64,000 nucleotides of DNA from Trichopria drosophilae (lineage: Eukaryota; Arthropoda; Insecta; Hymenoptera; Diapriidae), in assembly GCA_030407085.1 (NCBI GenBank), contig CM059582.1, positions 140,385,501 through 140,449,500 on the forward strand, given 5' to 3'. Both the position numbers and the translations under genes were made by a program. Numbering within the stretch: position 1 is the stretch's first letter; every line of letters starts with the position of its first letter. Positions 11,801 to 24,900 of this stretch are shown piece by piece. The notes beneath the pieces are model-generated. The model was not told where the DNA came from. It was given only the letters and a program-made list of their open reading frames with translations, and did no database searches.

Positions 11801-14800
11801 CTCAATTTCGCAGTCGCTCGGGCCATAAATATTTATCATTTTTAATGTCGCAAGGATCCCCCCAAGAAACTTAATTCGTCTATTTTCTCAATTTCGCAGT
11901 CGCTCGGGCCATAAATATTTATCATTTTTAATGTCGCAAGGGTCCCCCCAAGAAACTTAATTCGTCTATTTTCATAACTGCGCAGTCGCCCAGATGAAAG
12001 AGATTTGTCATTTTTAATGTCGCAAGGACCCCCCCAAGAAACTTAATTCGTCTATTTTGTCAATTTCACAGGTGCTCGGGTCTTAAATATTTATTATTTT
12101 TTATGTCTTGAGGGTCCCCCAAGAAACTTAATTTGTCTATTTTCTCAATTTCGCAGTCGCTCGGGCCATAAATATTTATCATTTTTAATGTCGCAAGGAT
12201 CCCCCCAAGAAACTTAATTCGTCTATTTTCTCAATTTCGCAGTCGCTCGGGTCATAAATATTTATTATTTTTAATGTCGCAAGGGTCCCCCCAAGAAACT
12301 TAATTTGTCTATTTTGTCAATTTCACAGGTGCTCGGGTCATAAATATTTATTATTTTTAATGTCGCAAGGGTCCCCCAAGAAACTTAATTTGTCTATTTT
12401 CTCAATTTCGCAGTCGCTCGGGCCATAAATATTTATCATTTTTAATGTCGCAAGGGTCCCCCCAAGAAACTTAATTCGTCTATTTTCTCAATTTCGCAGT
12501 CGCTCGGGTCATAAATATTTATTATTTTTAATGTCGCAAGGGTCCCCCCAAGAAACTTAATTTGTCTATTTTCTCAATTTCGCAGTCGCTCGGGCCATAA
12601 ATATTTATTATTTTTAATGTCGCAAGGGTCCCCCCAAGAAACTTAATTTGTCTATTTTCTCAATTTCGCAGTCGCTCGGGTCATAAATATTTATCATTTT
12701 TAATGTCGCAAGGGTCCCCCCAAGAAACTTAATTTGTCTATTTTCTCAATTTCACAGTCGCTCGGGCCATAAATATTTATTATTTTTAATGTCGCAAGGG
12801 TCCCCCCAAGAAACTAAATAGGTCTATTTTCATAACTGCGCAGTCGCCCAATAGAAAGAGATTTGTCATTTTTAATGTCGCAAGGGTCCCCCCAAGAAAC
12901 TTAATTTGTCTATTTTCTCAATTTCACAGTCGCTCGGGTCATAAATATTTATTATTTTTAATGTCGCAAGGGTCCCCCCAAGAAACTTAATTTGTCTATT
13001 TTGTCAATTTCACAGGTGCTCGGGTCATAAATATTTATTATTTTTAATGTCGCAAGGGTCCCCCCAAGAAACTTAATTTGTCTATTTTCTCAATTTCACA
13101 GGTGCTCGGGTCATAAATATTTATTATTTTTAATGTCGCAAGGGTCCTCCCAAAATACTTAATTTGTCTATTTTCATAACTGCGCAGTCGCCAAGGTGAA
13201 AGAGATTTGTCATTTTTAACGTCGCAAGGATCCCCCCAAGAAACTTAATTCATCTATTTTCTATATTTCGCAGTCGCTCGGGTCATAAATATTTATCATT
13301 TTTAATGTCGCAAGGTTCCCCCCAAGAAACTAAATTTGTCTATTTTCTCAATTTCGCATTCCCTCGGACCATAAATATTTATCATTTTTAACGTCGCAAG
13401 GATTCCTCCAAGAACCTTAATTCGTCTATTTTTCCAATTTCATAGTCGTCGGGTCATAAATATTTATTATTTTTAATGTCGCATGTGTCCCCCCAAAAAA
13501 ACTTAATTTGTCTATTTTCTATATTTCGCCGTCGCTCGGATCATAAATATTTGTCATTTTTAATGTCGCAAGGGTCTCCCCAAGAAACTTAATTTGTCTA
13601 TTTTCTCAATTTCACAGTCGCTCGGGTCATAAATATTTATTATTTTTAATGTCGCAAGGGTCCCCCCAAGAAACTTAATTTGTCTATTTTCTCAATTTCA
13701 CAGTCGCTCGGGTAATAAATATTTATTATTTTTAATGTCGCATGGGTCCCCCCAAGAAACTTAATTTGTCTATTTTCTCAATTTCACAGTCGCTCGGGTA
13801 ATAAATATTTATTATTTTTAATGTCACAAGGGTCCCCGCAAGAAACTTAATTTTTCTATTTTCTCAATTTCGCAGTCGCTCGGGCCATAAATATTTATCA
13901 TTTTTAACGTAGCAAGGATCCCCCCAAGAAACTTAATTCCTCTATTTTCTATATTTCGCCGTCGCTCGGGTCATAAATATTTATCATTTTTAATGTCGCA
14001 ATGGTCCCTCCAAGGAACTAAATAGGTCTATTTTCATAACTGCGCAGTCGCCCAGATGACAGAGATTTGTCATTTTTAATGTCGCAAGGGTCCCCCCAAG
14101 AAACTTGATTTGTCTATTTTCTCAATTTTACAGTCGCTCGGGTCATAAATATTTATTATTTTTAATGTCGCAAGGATTCCTCCAAGAAACTTAATTTGTC
14201 TATTTTCTCAATTTCACAGTCGCTCGGGTAATAAATATTTATTATTTTTAATGTCGCATGGGTCCCCCCAAGAAACTTAATTTGTCTATTTTCATAATTT
14301 CACAGTCGCTCGGGTGAAAGAGATTTGTCATTTTTAATGTCGCAAGGGTCCCCCAAAGAACCTTAATTTGTATATTTTCTCAATTTCACAGTCGCTCGGG
14401 TCATAAATATTTATTATTTTTAATGTCGGAAGGGTCCCCCCAAGAAACTTAATCCGTCTATTTTGTCAATTTTTCAGGTGCTCGGGTCATAAATAATTAT
14501 AATTTTTAATGTCGCAAGGGTCCCTCCAAGAAACTAATTAGGTCTATTTTCATAACTGCGCAGACGCCCAGGTGAAAGAGATTTGTCATTTTTAATGTCG
14601 CAAGGGTCCCCCCAAGAAACTTAATTTGTCTATTTTCTCAATTTCACAGTCGCTCGGGCCATAAATATTTATTATTTTTAATGTCGCAAGGGTCCCACAA
14701 AGAAACTTAATTTGTATATTTTCTCAATTTCACAGTCGCTCGGGTGATAAATATTTAGTATTTTTAACGTCGCAAGGATCCCCCCAAGAAACTTAATTCG

Positions 14801-15999
14801 TCTATTTTCTCAGTTTCGCAGTCGCTCGGGTCATAAATATTCATTATTTTTAATGTCGGAAGGGTCCCCCCAAGAAACTTAATCCGTCTATTTTGTCAAT
14901 TTTTCAGGTGATCGGGTCATAAATATTTATTATTTTTAATGTCGCAAGGGTCCCCCAAGAAACTTAATTCGTTTATTTTCTCAATTTCGCAGTCGCTCGG
15001 GTCATAAATATTCAACATTTTTAATGTCGCAAGGCACCCTCCAAGGAACTAATTAGGTCTATTTTCATAACTGCGCAGACGCCCAGGTGAAAGAGATTTG
15101 ACATTTTTAATGTCGCAAGGGTCCCACAAAGAAACTTAATTTGTATATTTTCTCAATTTCACAGTCGCTCGGGTGATAAATATTTATTATTTTTAATGTC
15201 GCAAGGGTCCCCCCAAGAAACTTAATTCGTCTATTTTCGTAATTTCGCAGTCGCTCGGGTCATAAATATTTATTATTTTTAATGTCGCAAGGGTCCCCCC
15301 AAGAAACTTAATTCGTCTATTTTCTCAATTTCGCAGTCGCTCGGGTCATAAATATTTATTATTTTTAATGTCGCAAGGGCCCCCTCAAGAAACTTAATTT
15401 GTCTATTTTCTCAATTTCGCAGTCGCTCGGGTCATAAATATTTATTATTTTTAATGTCGCAAGGGTCCCCCCAAGAAACTTAATTTGTCTATTTTCTCAA
15501 TTTCGCAGTCGCTCGGGCCATAAATTTTTGTCATTTTTAACGTCGCAAGGATCCCCCCAAGAAACTTAATTCGTCTATTTTCTCAATTTCGCAGTCGCTC
15601 GGGCCATTAATATTTATCATTTTTAATGTCGCAAGGGTCCCCCAAAGAAACTTAATTTGTCTATTTTCTCAATTTCGCAGTCGCTCGGGTCATAAATATT
15701 TATTATTTTTAATGTCGGAAGGGTCCCCCCAAGAAACTTAATCCGTCTATTTTGTCAATTTTTCAGGTGCTCGGGTCATAAATATTTATTATTTTTAATG
15801 TCGCAAGGGTCCCTCCAAGAAACTAATTAGGTCTATTTTCATAACTGGGCAGTCGCCCAGGTGAAAGAGATTTGCCATTTTTAATGTCACAAGGGTCCCC
15901 CCAAGAAACTTAATTTGTATATTTTCTCAATTTGACAGTCGCTCGGGTCATAAATATTTATTATTTTTAATGTCGCAAGGGCCCCCCAAGAAACTTATT

Positions 16000-18900
16000 T
16001 TGACTATTTTCTCAATTTCGCAGTCGCTCGGGCCATAAATATTTATCATTTTTAACGTCGCAAGGATCCCCCCAAGAAAATTAATTCGTCTATTTTCTCA
16101 ATTTCGCAGTCGCTCGGGTCATAAATATTTATCATTTTTAATGTCGCAATGGTCCCTCCAAGAAACTAAATAGGTCTATTTTCATAACTGCGAAGTCGCC
16201 CAGGTGAAAGCGATTTGTCATTTTTAATGTCGCAAGTGTCCCCTCAAGAAACTTAATTCGTCTATTTTCTTAATTTGGCAGTCGCTCGGGTAATAAATAT
16301 TTATTATTTTTAATGTCGCATGTGTCCCCCCAAAAAACTTAATTTGTCGATTTTCTCAATTTCACACTCGCTCGGGTAATAAATATTTATTATTTTTTAT
16401 GTCGCATGGGTCCCCCCAAGAAACTTAATTTGTCTATTTTCTCAATTTCGCAGTCGTTTGGGCCATATATATTTATCATTTTTAACGTCGCACGGATCCA
16501 CCCAAGAAACTTAATTCGTCTATTTTCTCAATTTCGCAGTCGCTCGGGTCATAAATATTTATCATTTTTAATGTCGCAATGGTCCCTCCAAGAAACTTAA
16601 TTTGTCTATTTTCTCAATTTCGCAGTCGCTCGAGTCATAAATATTTATCATTTTTAATATCGCAAGGGTCCCCCCAAGAAACTTAATTTGTCTATTTTCT
16701 CAATTTCGCAGTCGCTCGGGTCATAAATATTTATCATTTTTAATGTCGCAATGGTCCCTCCAAGAAACTAAATAGGTCTATTTTCATAACTGCGCAGTCG
16801 CCCAGGTGAAAGAGATTTGTCATTTTTAATGTCGCAAGGGTCCCCTCAAGAAACTTAATTCGTCTATTTTCTTAATTTGGCAGTCGCTCGGGTAATAAAT
16901 ATTTATTATTTTTAATGTCGCAAGGGTCCCCCCAAGAAACTTGATTTGTCTATATTCTCAATTTTACAGTCGCTCGGGTAATAAATATTTATTATTTTTA
17001 ATGTCACAAGGATCCACCCAAGAAACGTAATTCGTCTATTTTCTCAATTTCGCAGTCGCTCGGGTCATAAATATTTATCATTTTTAATGTCGCAATGGTC
17101 CCTCCAAGAAACTAAATAGGTCTATTTCCATAACTGCGCAGTCGCCCAGGTGAAAGAGATTTGTCATTTTTAATGTCGAAAGGGTCCCCCAAGAAACTTA
17201 ATTTGTCTATATTCTCAATTTCGCAGTCGCTCGGGCCATAAATATTTATCATTTTTAACGTCGCAAGGATCCCCCCAAGAAACTTAATTTGTCTATTTTC
17301 TCAATTTCGCAGTCGCTCGAGTCATAAATATTTATCATTTTTAATGTCGCAATGGTCCCTCCAAGAAACGAAATAGGTCTATTTTCATAACTGCGAAGTC
17401 GCCCAGGTGAAAGAGATTTGCCATTTTTAATGTCGCAAGGGTCTCCCCAAGAAACTTAATTTGTCTATTTTCTTAATTTCGCAGTCGCTCGGGTAATAAA
17501 TATTTATTATTTTTAATGTAGCAAGTGTCCCACCAAGAAACTTAATTTGGCTATTTTCTCAAATTCGCAGTCGCTCGGGCCATTAATATTTATCATTTTT
17601 AATGTCGCAAGGGTCCCTCCAAGAAACTAAATAGCTCTATTTTCATAACTGCGCAGTCGCCCAGGTGAAAGAGATTTGTCATTTTTAATGTAGCAAGGGG
17701 CCCTCCAAGAAACTTAATTTGTCTATTTTCTCAATTTCACAGGTGCTCGGGTAATAAATATTTATTATTTTTAATGTCGCAAGGGTCCCCCCAAGAAACT
17801 TAATTTGTCTATTTTCTCAATTTCGCAGTCGCTCGGGCCATAAATATTTATCATTTTTAACGTCGCAAGGATCCCCCCAAGAAACTTAATTCGTCTATTT
17901 TCTCAATTTCGCAGTCGCTCGGGTCATAAATATTTATCATTTTTAATGTCGCAAGGGTCCCTCCAAGAAACTAAATAGGTCTATTTTCATAACTGCGCAG
18001 TCGCCCAGGTGAAAGAGATTTGTCATTTTTAATGTCGCAAGGGTCCCCCCAAGAAACTTAATTTGTCTATTTTCTCAATTTCGCAGTCGCTCGGGTCATA
18101 AATATTTATCATTTTTAATGTCGCAAGGGTCCCCCCAAGAAACTTAATTTGTCTATTTTCTCAATTTCGCAGTCGCTCGGGTCATAAATATTTATCATTT
18201 TTAATGTCGCAAGGGTCCCCCCAAGAAACTTAATTTGTCTATTTTCTCAATTTCACAGTCGCTCGGGTCATAAATATTTATTATTTTTAATGTCGCAAGG
18301 GTCCCCCCAAGAAACTTAATTTGTCTATTTTCTCAATTTCGCAGTCCCTCGAGTCATAAATATTTATCATTTTCAATATCGCAAGGGTCCCCCCAAGAAA
18401 GTTAATTTGTCTATTTTCTAAATTTCGCAGTCGCTCGGGCCATAAATATTCATCATTTTTAATGTCGCAAGAGTCCCTCTAAGAAACTAATTAGGTCTAT
18501 TTTCATAACTGCGCAGTCGCCCAGGTAAAAGAGATTTGTCATTTTTAATGTCGCAAGGGTCCCCCAAGCAACTTAATTTGTCTATTTTCTAAATTTCGCA
18601 GTCGCTCGGGCCATAAATATTCATCATTTTTAATGTCGCAAGAGTCCCTCTAAGAAACTAATTAGGTCTATTTTCATAACTGCGCAGTCGCCCAGATGAA
18701 AGAGATTTGTCATTTTTAATGTCGCAAGGGTCTCCACAAGAAACTTAATTTGTCTATTTTGTCAATTTCACAGGTGCTCGGGTCATAAATATTTATTATT
18801 TTTAATGTTGCAAGGGTCCCCCAAGAAACTTAATTTGTCTATTTTCTCAATTTCGCATTCCCTATGGCCATAAATATTTATAATTTTTAACGTCGCAAGG

Positions 18901-21900
18901 ATTCCTCCAAGAAACTTAATTCGTCTATTTTTTCAATTTCACAGTCGCTTGGGTCATAAATATTTTTCATTTTTAATGTCGCAATGGTCCCTCCAAGAAA
19001 CTTAATTCGTCTATTTTGTCTATTTCACAGGTGCTCGGGTCATAAATATATATTATTTTTAATGTCGCAAGGGTCTCCCCAAGAAACTTAATTTGTCTAT
19101 TTTCTCAATTTCGCAGTCGCTCGGGTCATAAATATTTATCATTTTTAATGTCGCAAGGGTCCCTCCAAGAAACTAAATAGGTCTATTTTCATAACTGCGC
19201 AGTCGCCCAGGTGAAAGAGATTTGTCATTTTTAATGTCGCAAGGGTCCCCCCAAGAAACTTAATTCGTCTATTTTCTCAATTTCGCAGTCGCTCGGGTCA
19301 TAAATATTTATCATTTTTAATGTCGCAAGGGTCCCCCCAAGAAACTTAATTTGTCTATTTTCTCAATTTCGCAGTCGCTCGGGTCATAAATATTTATTAT
19401 TTTTAATGTCGCAAGGGTCCCCCCAAGAAACTTAATTTGTCTATTTTCTCAATTTCGCAGTCGCTCGGGCCATAAATATTTATCATTTTTAACGTCGCAA
19501 GGATCCCCCCAAGAAACTTAATTCGTCTATTTTCTCAATTTCGCAGTCGCTCGGGTCATAAATATTTATCATTTTTAATGTCGCAAGGGTCCCTCCAAGA
19601 AACTAAATAGGTCTATTTTCATAACTGCGCAGTCGCCCAGGTGAAAGAGATTTGTCATTTTTAATGTCGAAGGGTCCCCCCAAGAAACTTAATTTGTCTA
19701 TTTTCTTAATTTCGCAGTCGCTCGGGTCATAAATATTTATTATTTTTAATGTCGCAAGGGTCCCCCCAAAAAACATAATTTGTCTATTTTCTCAATTTCG
19801 CAGTCCCTCGGGCCATAAATATTTATCATTTTTAATGTCGCAAGGATCCCCCCAAGAAACTTAATTCGTCTATTTTCTCAATTTCGCAGTCGCTCGGGTG
19901 ATAAATATTTATTATTTTTAATGTCGCAAGGGTCCCCCCAAGAAACTTAATTCGTTTATTTTCTCAATTTCGCAGTCGCTCGGGTCATAAATATTCAACA
20001 TTTTTAATGTCGCAAGGGTCCCTCCAAGAAACTAATTAGGTCTATTTTCATAACTGCGCAGACGCCCAGGTGAAAGAGATTTGTCATTTTTAATGTCGCA
20101 AGGGTCCCCCAAAGAAACTTAATTTGTATATTTTCTCAATTTCACAGTCGCTCGGGTCATAAATATTTATTATTTTTAATGTCGCAAGGGTCCCCCCAAG
20201 AAACTTAATTCGTCTATTTTCTCAATTTTGCAGTCGCTCGGGGCATAAATATTTATCATTTTTAATGTCGCAAGGGTCCCTCCAAGAAACTAAATAGGTC
20301 TATTTTCATAACTGCGCAGTCGCCCAGGTGAAAGAGATTTGTCATTTTTAATGTCGAAGGGTCCCCCCAAGAAACTTAATTTGTCTATTTTCTTAATTTC
20401 GCAGTCGCTCGGGTCATAAATATTTATTATTTTTAATGTCGCAAGGGTCCCCCCAAAAAACATAATTTGTCTATTTTCTCAATTTCGCAGTCGCTCGGGC
20501 CATAAATATTTATCATTTTTAATGTCGCAAGGATCCCCCCAAGAAACTTAATTCGTCTATTTTCTCAATTTCGCAGTCGCTCGGGTCATAAATATTTATC
20601 ATTTTTAATGTCGCAAGGGTCCCTCCAAGAAACTAAATAGGTCTATTTTCATAACTGCGCAGTCGCCCAGGTGAAAGAGATTTGTCATTTTTAATGTCGC
20701 AAGGGTCCCCCCAAGAAACTTAATTTGTCTATTTTCTCAATTTCACAGTCGCTCGGGTCTTAAATATTTATTATTATTAATGTCGCAAGGGTCCCCCCAA
20801 GAAACCTAATTCGTCTATTTTCTCAATTTTGCAGTCGCTCGGGGCATAAATATTTATCATTTTTAATGTCGCAAGGGTCCCTCCAAGAAACTAAATAGGT
20901 CTATTTTCATAACTGCGCAGTCGCCCAGATGATAGAGATTTGTCATTTTTAATGTCGCAAGGGTCTCCCCAAGAAACTTAATTTGTCTATTTTCTCAATT
21001 TCACAGTCGCTCGGGCCATAAATATTTATCATTTTTAACGTCGCAAGGATCCCCCCAAGAAACTTAATTCGTCTATTTTCTCAATTTCGCAGTCGCTCGG
21101 GTCATAAATATTTATCATTTTTAATGTCGCAATGGTCCGTCCAAGAAACTAAATAGATCTATTTTCATAACTGCGCAGTCGCCCAGGTGAAAGAGATTTG
21201 TCATTTTTAATGTCGAAGGGTCCCCCCAAGAAACTTAATTTGTCTATTTTCTTAATTTCGCAGTCGCTCGGGTCATAAATATTTATTATTTTTAATGTCG
21301 CAAGGGTCCCCCCAAGAAACTTAATTTGTCTATTTTGTCAATTTCACAGGTGCTCGGGTCATAAATATTTATAATTTTTAATGTCGCAAGGATCCGCCCA
21401 AGAAACTTAATTCGTCTATTTTGTCAATTTCACAGGTGCTCGGGTCTTAAATATTTATTATTATTAATGTCGCAAGGGTCCCCCCAAGAAACTTAATTTG
21501 GCTATTTTCTCAATTTCGCAGTCGCTCGGGCCATTAATATTTATCATTTTTAATGTCGCAAGGGTCCCTCCAAGAAACTAAATAGGTCTATTTTCATAAC
21601 TGCGCAGTCGCCCATATGAAAGAGATTTGTCATTTTTAATGTCGCAGGGTCCCCCCAAGAAACCTAATTCGTCTATTTTCTCAATTTTGCAGTCGCTCAG
21701 GCATAAATATTTATCATTTTTAATGTCGCAAGGGTCCCTCCAAGAAACTAAATAGGTCTATTTTCATAACTGCGCAGTCGCCCAGATGAAAGAGATTTGT
21801 CATTTTTAATGTCGCAAGGGTCTCCCCAAGAAACTTAATTTGCCTATTTTCTCAATTTCACAGTCGCTCGGGTAATAAATATTTATTATTTTTAATGTCG

Positions 21901-24900
21901 CAAGGGTCCCCCCAAGAAACATAATTTGTCTATTTTCTCAATTTCGCAGTCGCTGGAGGCATAAATATTTATCATTTTTAACGTCGCAAGGATCCCCCCA
22001 AGAAACTTAATTCGTCTATTTTCTCAATTTCGCAGTCGCTCGGGTCATAAATATTTATCATTTTTAATGTCGCAAGGGTCCCTCCAAGAAACTAAATAGG
22101 TCTATTTTCATAACTGCGCAGTCGCCCAGATGAAAGAGATTTGTCATTTTTAATGTCGCAAGGGTCTCCCCAAGAAACTTAATTTGTCTATTTTCTCAAT
22201 TTCACAGTCGCTCGGGTAATAAATATTTATTATTTTTAATGTCGCAAGGGTCCCCCCAAGTTAAATTAATTTGTATATTTTCTCAATTTCACAGTCGCTG
22301 GGGTCATAAATATTTATCATTTTTAATGTCGCAAGGGTCCCCCAAGAAACTTAATTTGTCTATTTTCTCAATTTCGCAGTCGCTCGGGTCATAAATATTT
22401 ATTATTTTTAATGTCGCAAGGGTCCCTCCAAGAAACTAATTAGGTCTATTTTCATAACTGGGCAGTCGCCCAGGTGAAAGAGATTTGCCATTTTTAATGT
22501 CACAAGGGTCCCCCCAAGAAACTTAATTTGTATATTTTCTCAATTTGACAGTCGCTCGGGTCATAAATATTTATTATTTTTAATGTCGCAAGGGTCCCCC
22601 CAAGAAACTTAATTCGTCTATTTTCTCAATTTCACAGTCGCTCGGGCCATAAATATTTATCATTTTTAACGTCGCAAGGATCCCCCCAAGAAACTTAATT
22701 CGTCTATTTTCTCAATTTTGTAGTCGCTCGGGGCATAAATATTTATCATTTTCAATGTCGCAAGGGTCCCTTCAAGAAACTAAATAGGTCTATTTTCATA
22801 ACTGCGCAGTCGCGCAGATGAAAAAGATTTGTCATTTTTAATGTCGCAAGGGTCTCTGCAAGAAACTTAATTTGTCTATTTTCTCAATTTCGCAGTCGCT
22901 CGAGGCATAAATATTTATTATTTTCAATATCGCAAGGGTCCCCCCAAGAAACTTTTTTTCTATTTCCTCAATTTTGCAGTCGCTCGGGGCATAAATATTT
23001 ATCATTTTTAATGTCGCAAGGGTCCCTCCAAGAAACTAAATAGGCCTATTTTCATAACTGCGCAGTCGCCTAGATGAAAGAGATTTGTCATTTATAATGT
23101 CGCAAGGGTCCCCTCAAGAAACTCAATTTGTATATTTTCTCAATTTCACAGTCGCTCGGGTCATAAATATTTATTATTTTTAATGTCGCAAGGGTCCCCC
23201 CAAGAAACTTAATTTGTCTATTTTCTCAATTTCACAGGTGCTCGGGTCATAAATATTTATTATTTTTTATGTCGCATGGTCCCCCAAGAAACTTAATTTG
23301 TCTATTTTCTCAATTTCGCAGTCGCTCGGGCCATAAATATTTATCATTTTTAATGTCGCAAGGGTCCCCCCAAGAAACTTAATTCGTTTATTTTCTCAAT
23401 TTCGCAGTCGCTCGGGTCATAAATATTGATCATTTTTAATGTCGCAAGGGTCCCTCCAAGAAACTAAATAGGTCTATTTTCATAACTGCGCAGTCGCCCT
23501 GATGAAAGAGATTTGTCATTTTTAATGTCGCAAGGGTCTCCCCAAGAAACTTAATTTGTCTATTTTCTCAATTTCACAGTCCCTCGGGTAATAAATATTT
23601 ATTGTTTTTAATGTCACAAGGGTCCCCCCAAGAAACTTAATTTGTCTATTTACTAAATTTCGCAGTCGCTCGGGCCATAAATATTTATCATTTTTAATGT
23701 CGCAAGGATCCCCCCAAGAAACTTAATTCGTCTATTTTCTCAATTTCGCAGTCGCTCGGGTCATAAATATTCATCATTTTTAATGTCGCAAGGGTCCCTC
23801 CAAGAAACTGATTAGGTCTATTTTCATAACTAAGCAGTCGCCCAGGTGAAAGAGATTTGTCATTTTTATTGTCGCAAGGGTCCCCCCAAGAAACTTAATT
23901 TGCCTATTTTGTCAATTTCACAGGTGCTCGGGTCATAAATATTTATTATTTTTAATGTCACAAGAGTCCTCCCAAGAAACATAATTTGTCTATTTTCTCA
24001 ATTTCACAGTCGCTCGGGCCATAAATATTTATTATTTTTAATGTCGCAAGGGTCCCCCCAAGAAACTTAATTTGTCTATTTTCTCAATTTCGCAATCGTC
24101 CGGGCCATAAATATTTATCATTTTTAATGTCGCAGTGGTCCCTACAAGAAACTAAATAGGTCTATTTCCATAACTGCGCAGTCGCCCAGGTGAAAGAGAT
24201 TTGTCATTTTTAATGTCGCAAGGGTCCTCCCAAGAAACTTAATTTGTCTATTTTCTCAATTTCGCAGTCGCTCGGGCCATAAATATTTATCATTTTTAAT
24301 GTCGCAAGGGTCCCTCCAAGAAACTAAATAGGTCTATTTTCATAACTGCGCAGTCGCCCAGATGAAAGAGATTTGTCATTTTTAATGTCGCAAGGGTCCC
24401 CCCAAGAAACTTAATTTGTCTATTTTCTCAATTTCACAGTCGCTCGGGTCATAAATATTTATTATTTTTAATGTCGCAAGGGTCCCCCCAAGAAACTTAA
24501 TTTGTCTATTTTCTCAATTTCGCAGTCGCTCGGGCCATAAATATTTATCATTTTTAATGTCGCAAGGGTCCCCCCAAGAAACTTAATTTGTCTATTTTCT
24601 CAATTTCGCAGTCGCTCGGGCCATAAATATTTATCATTTTTAATGTCGCAAGGGTCCCTCCAAGAAACTAAATAGGTCTATTTTCATAACTGCGCAGTCG
24701 CCCAGATGAAAGAGATTTGTCATTTTTAATGTCGCAAGGGTCCCCCCAAGAAACTTAATTTGTCTATTTTCTCAATTTCACAGTCGCTCGGGTCATAAAT
24801 ATTTATTATTTTTAATGTCGCAAGGGTCCCCCCAAGAAACTTAATTTGTCTATTTTCTCAATTTCGCAGTCGCTCGGGTCATAAATATTTATCATTTTTA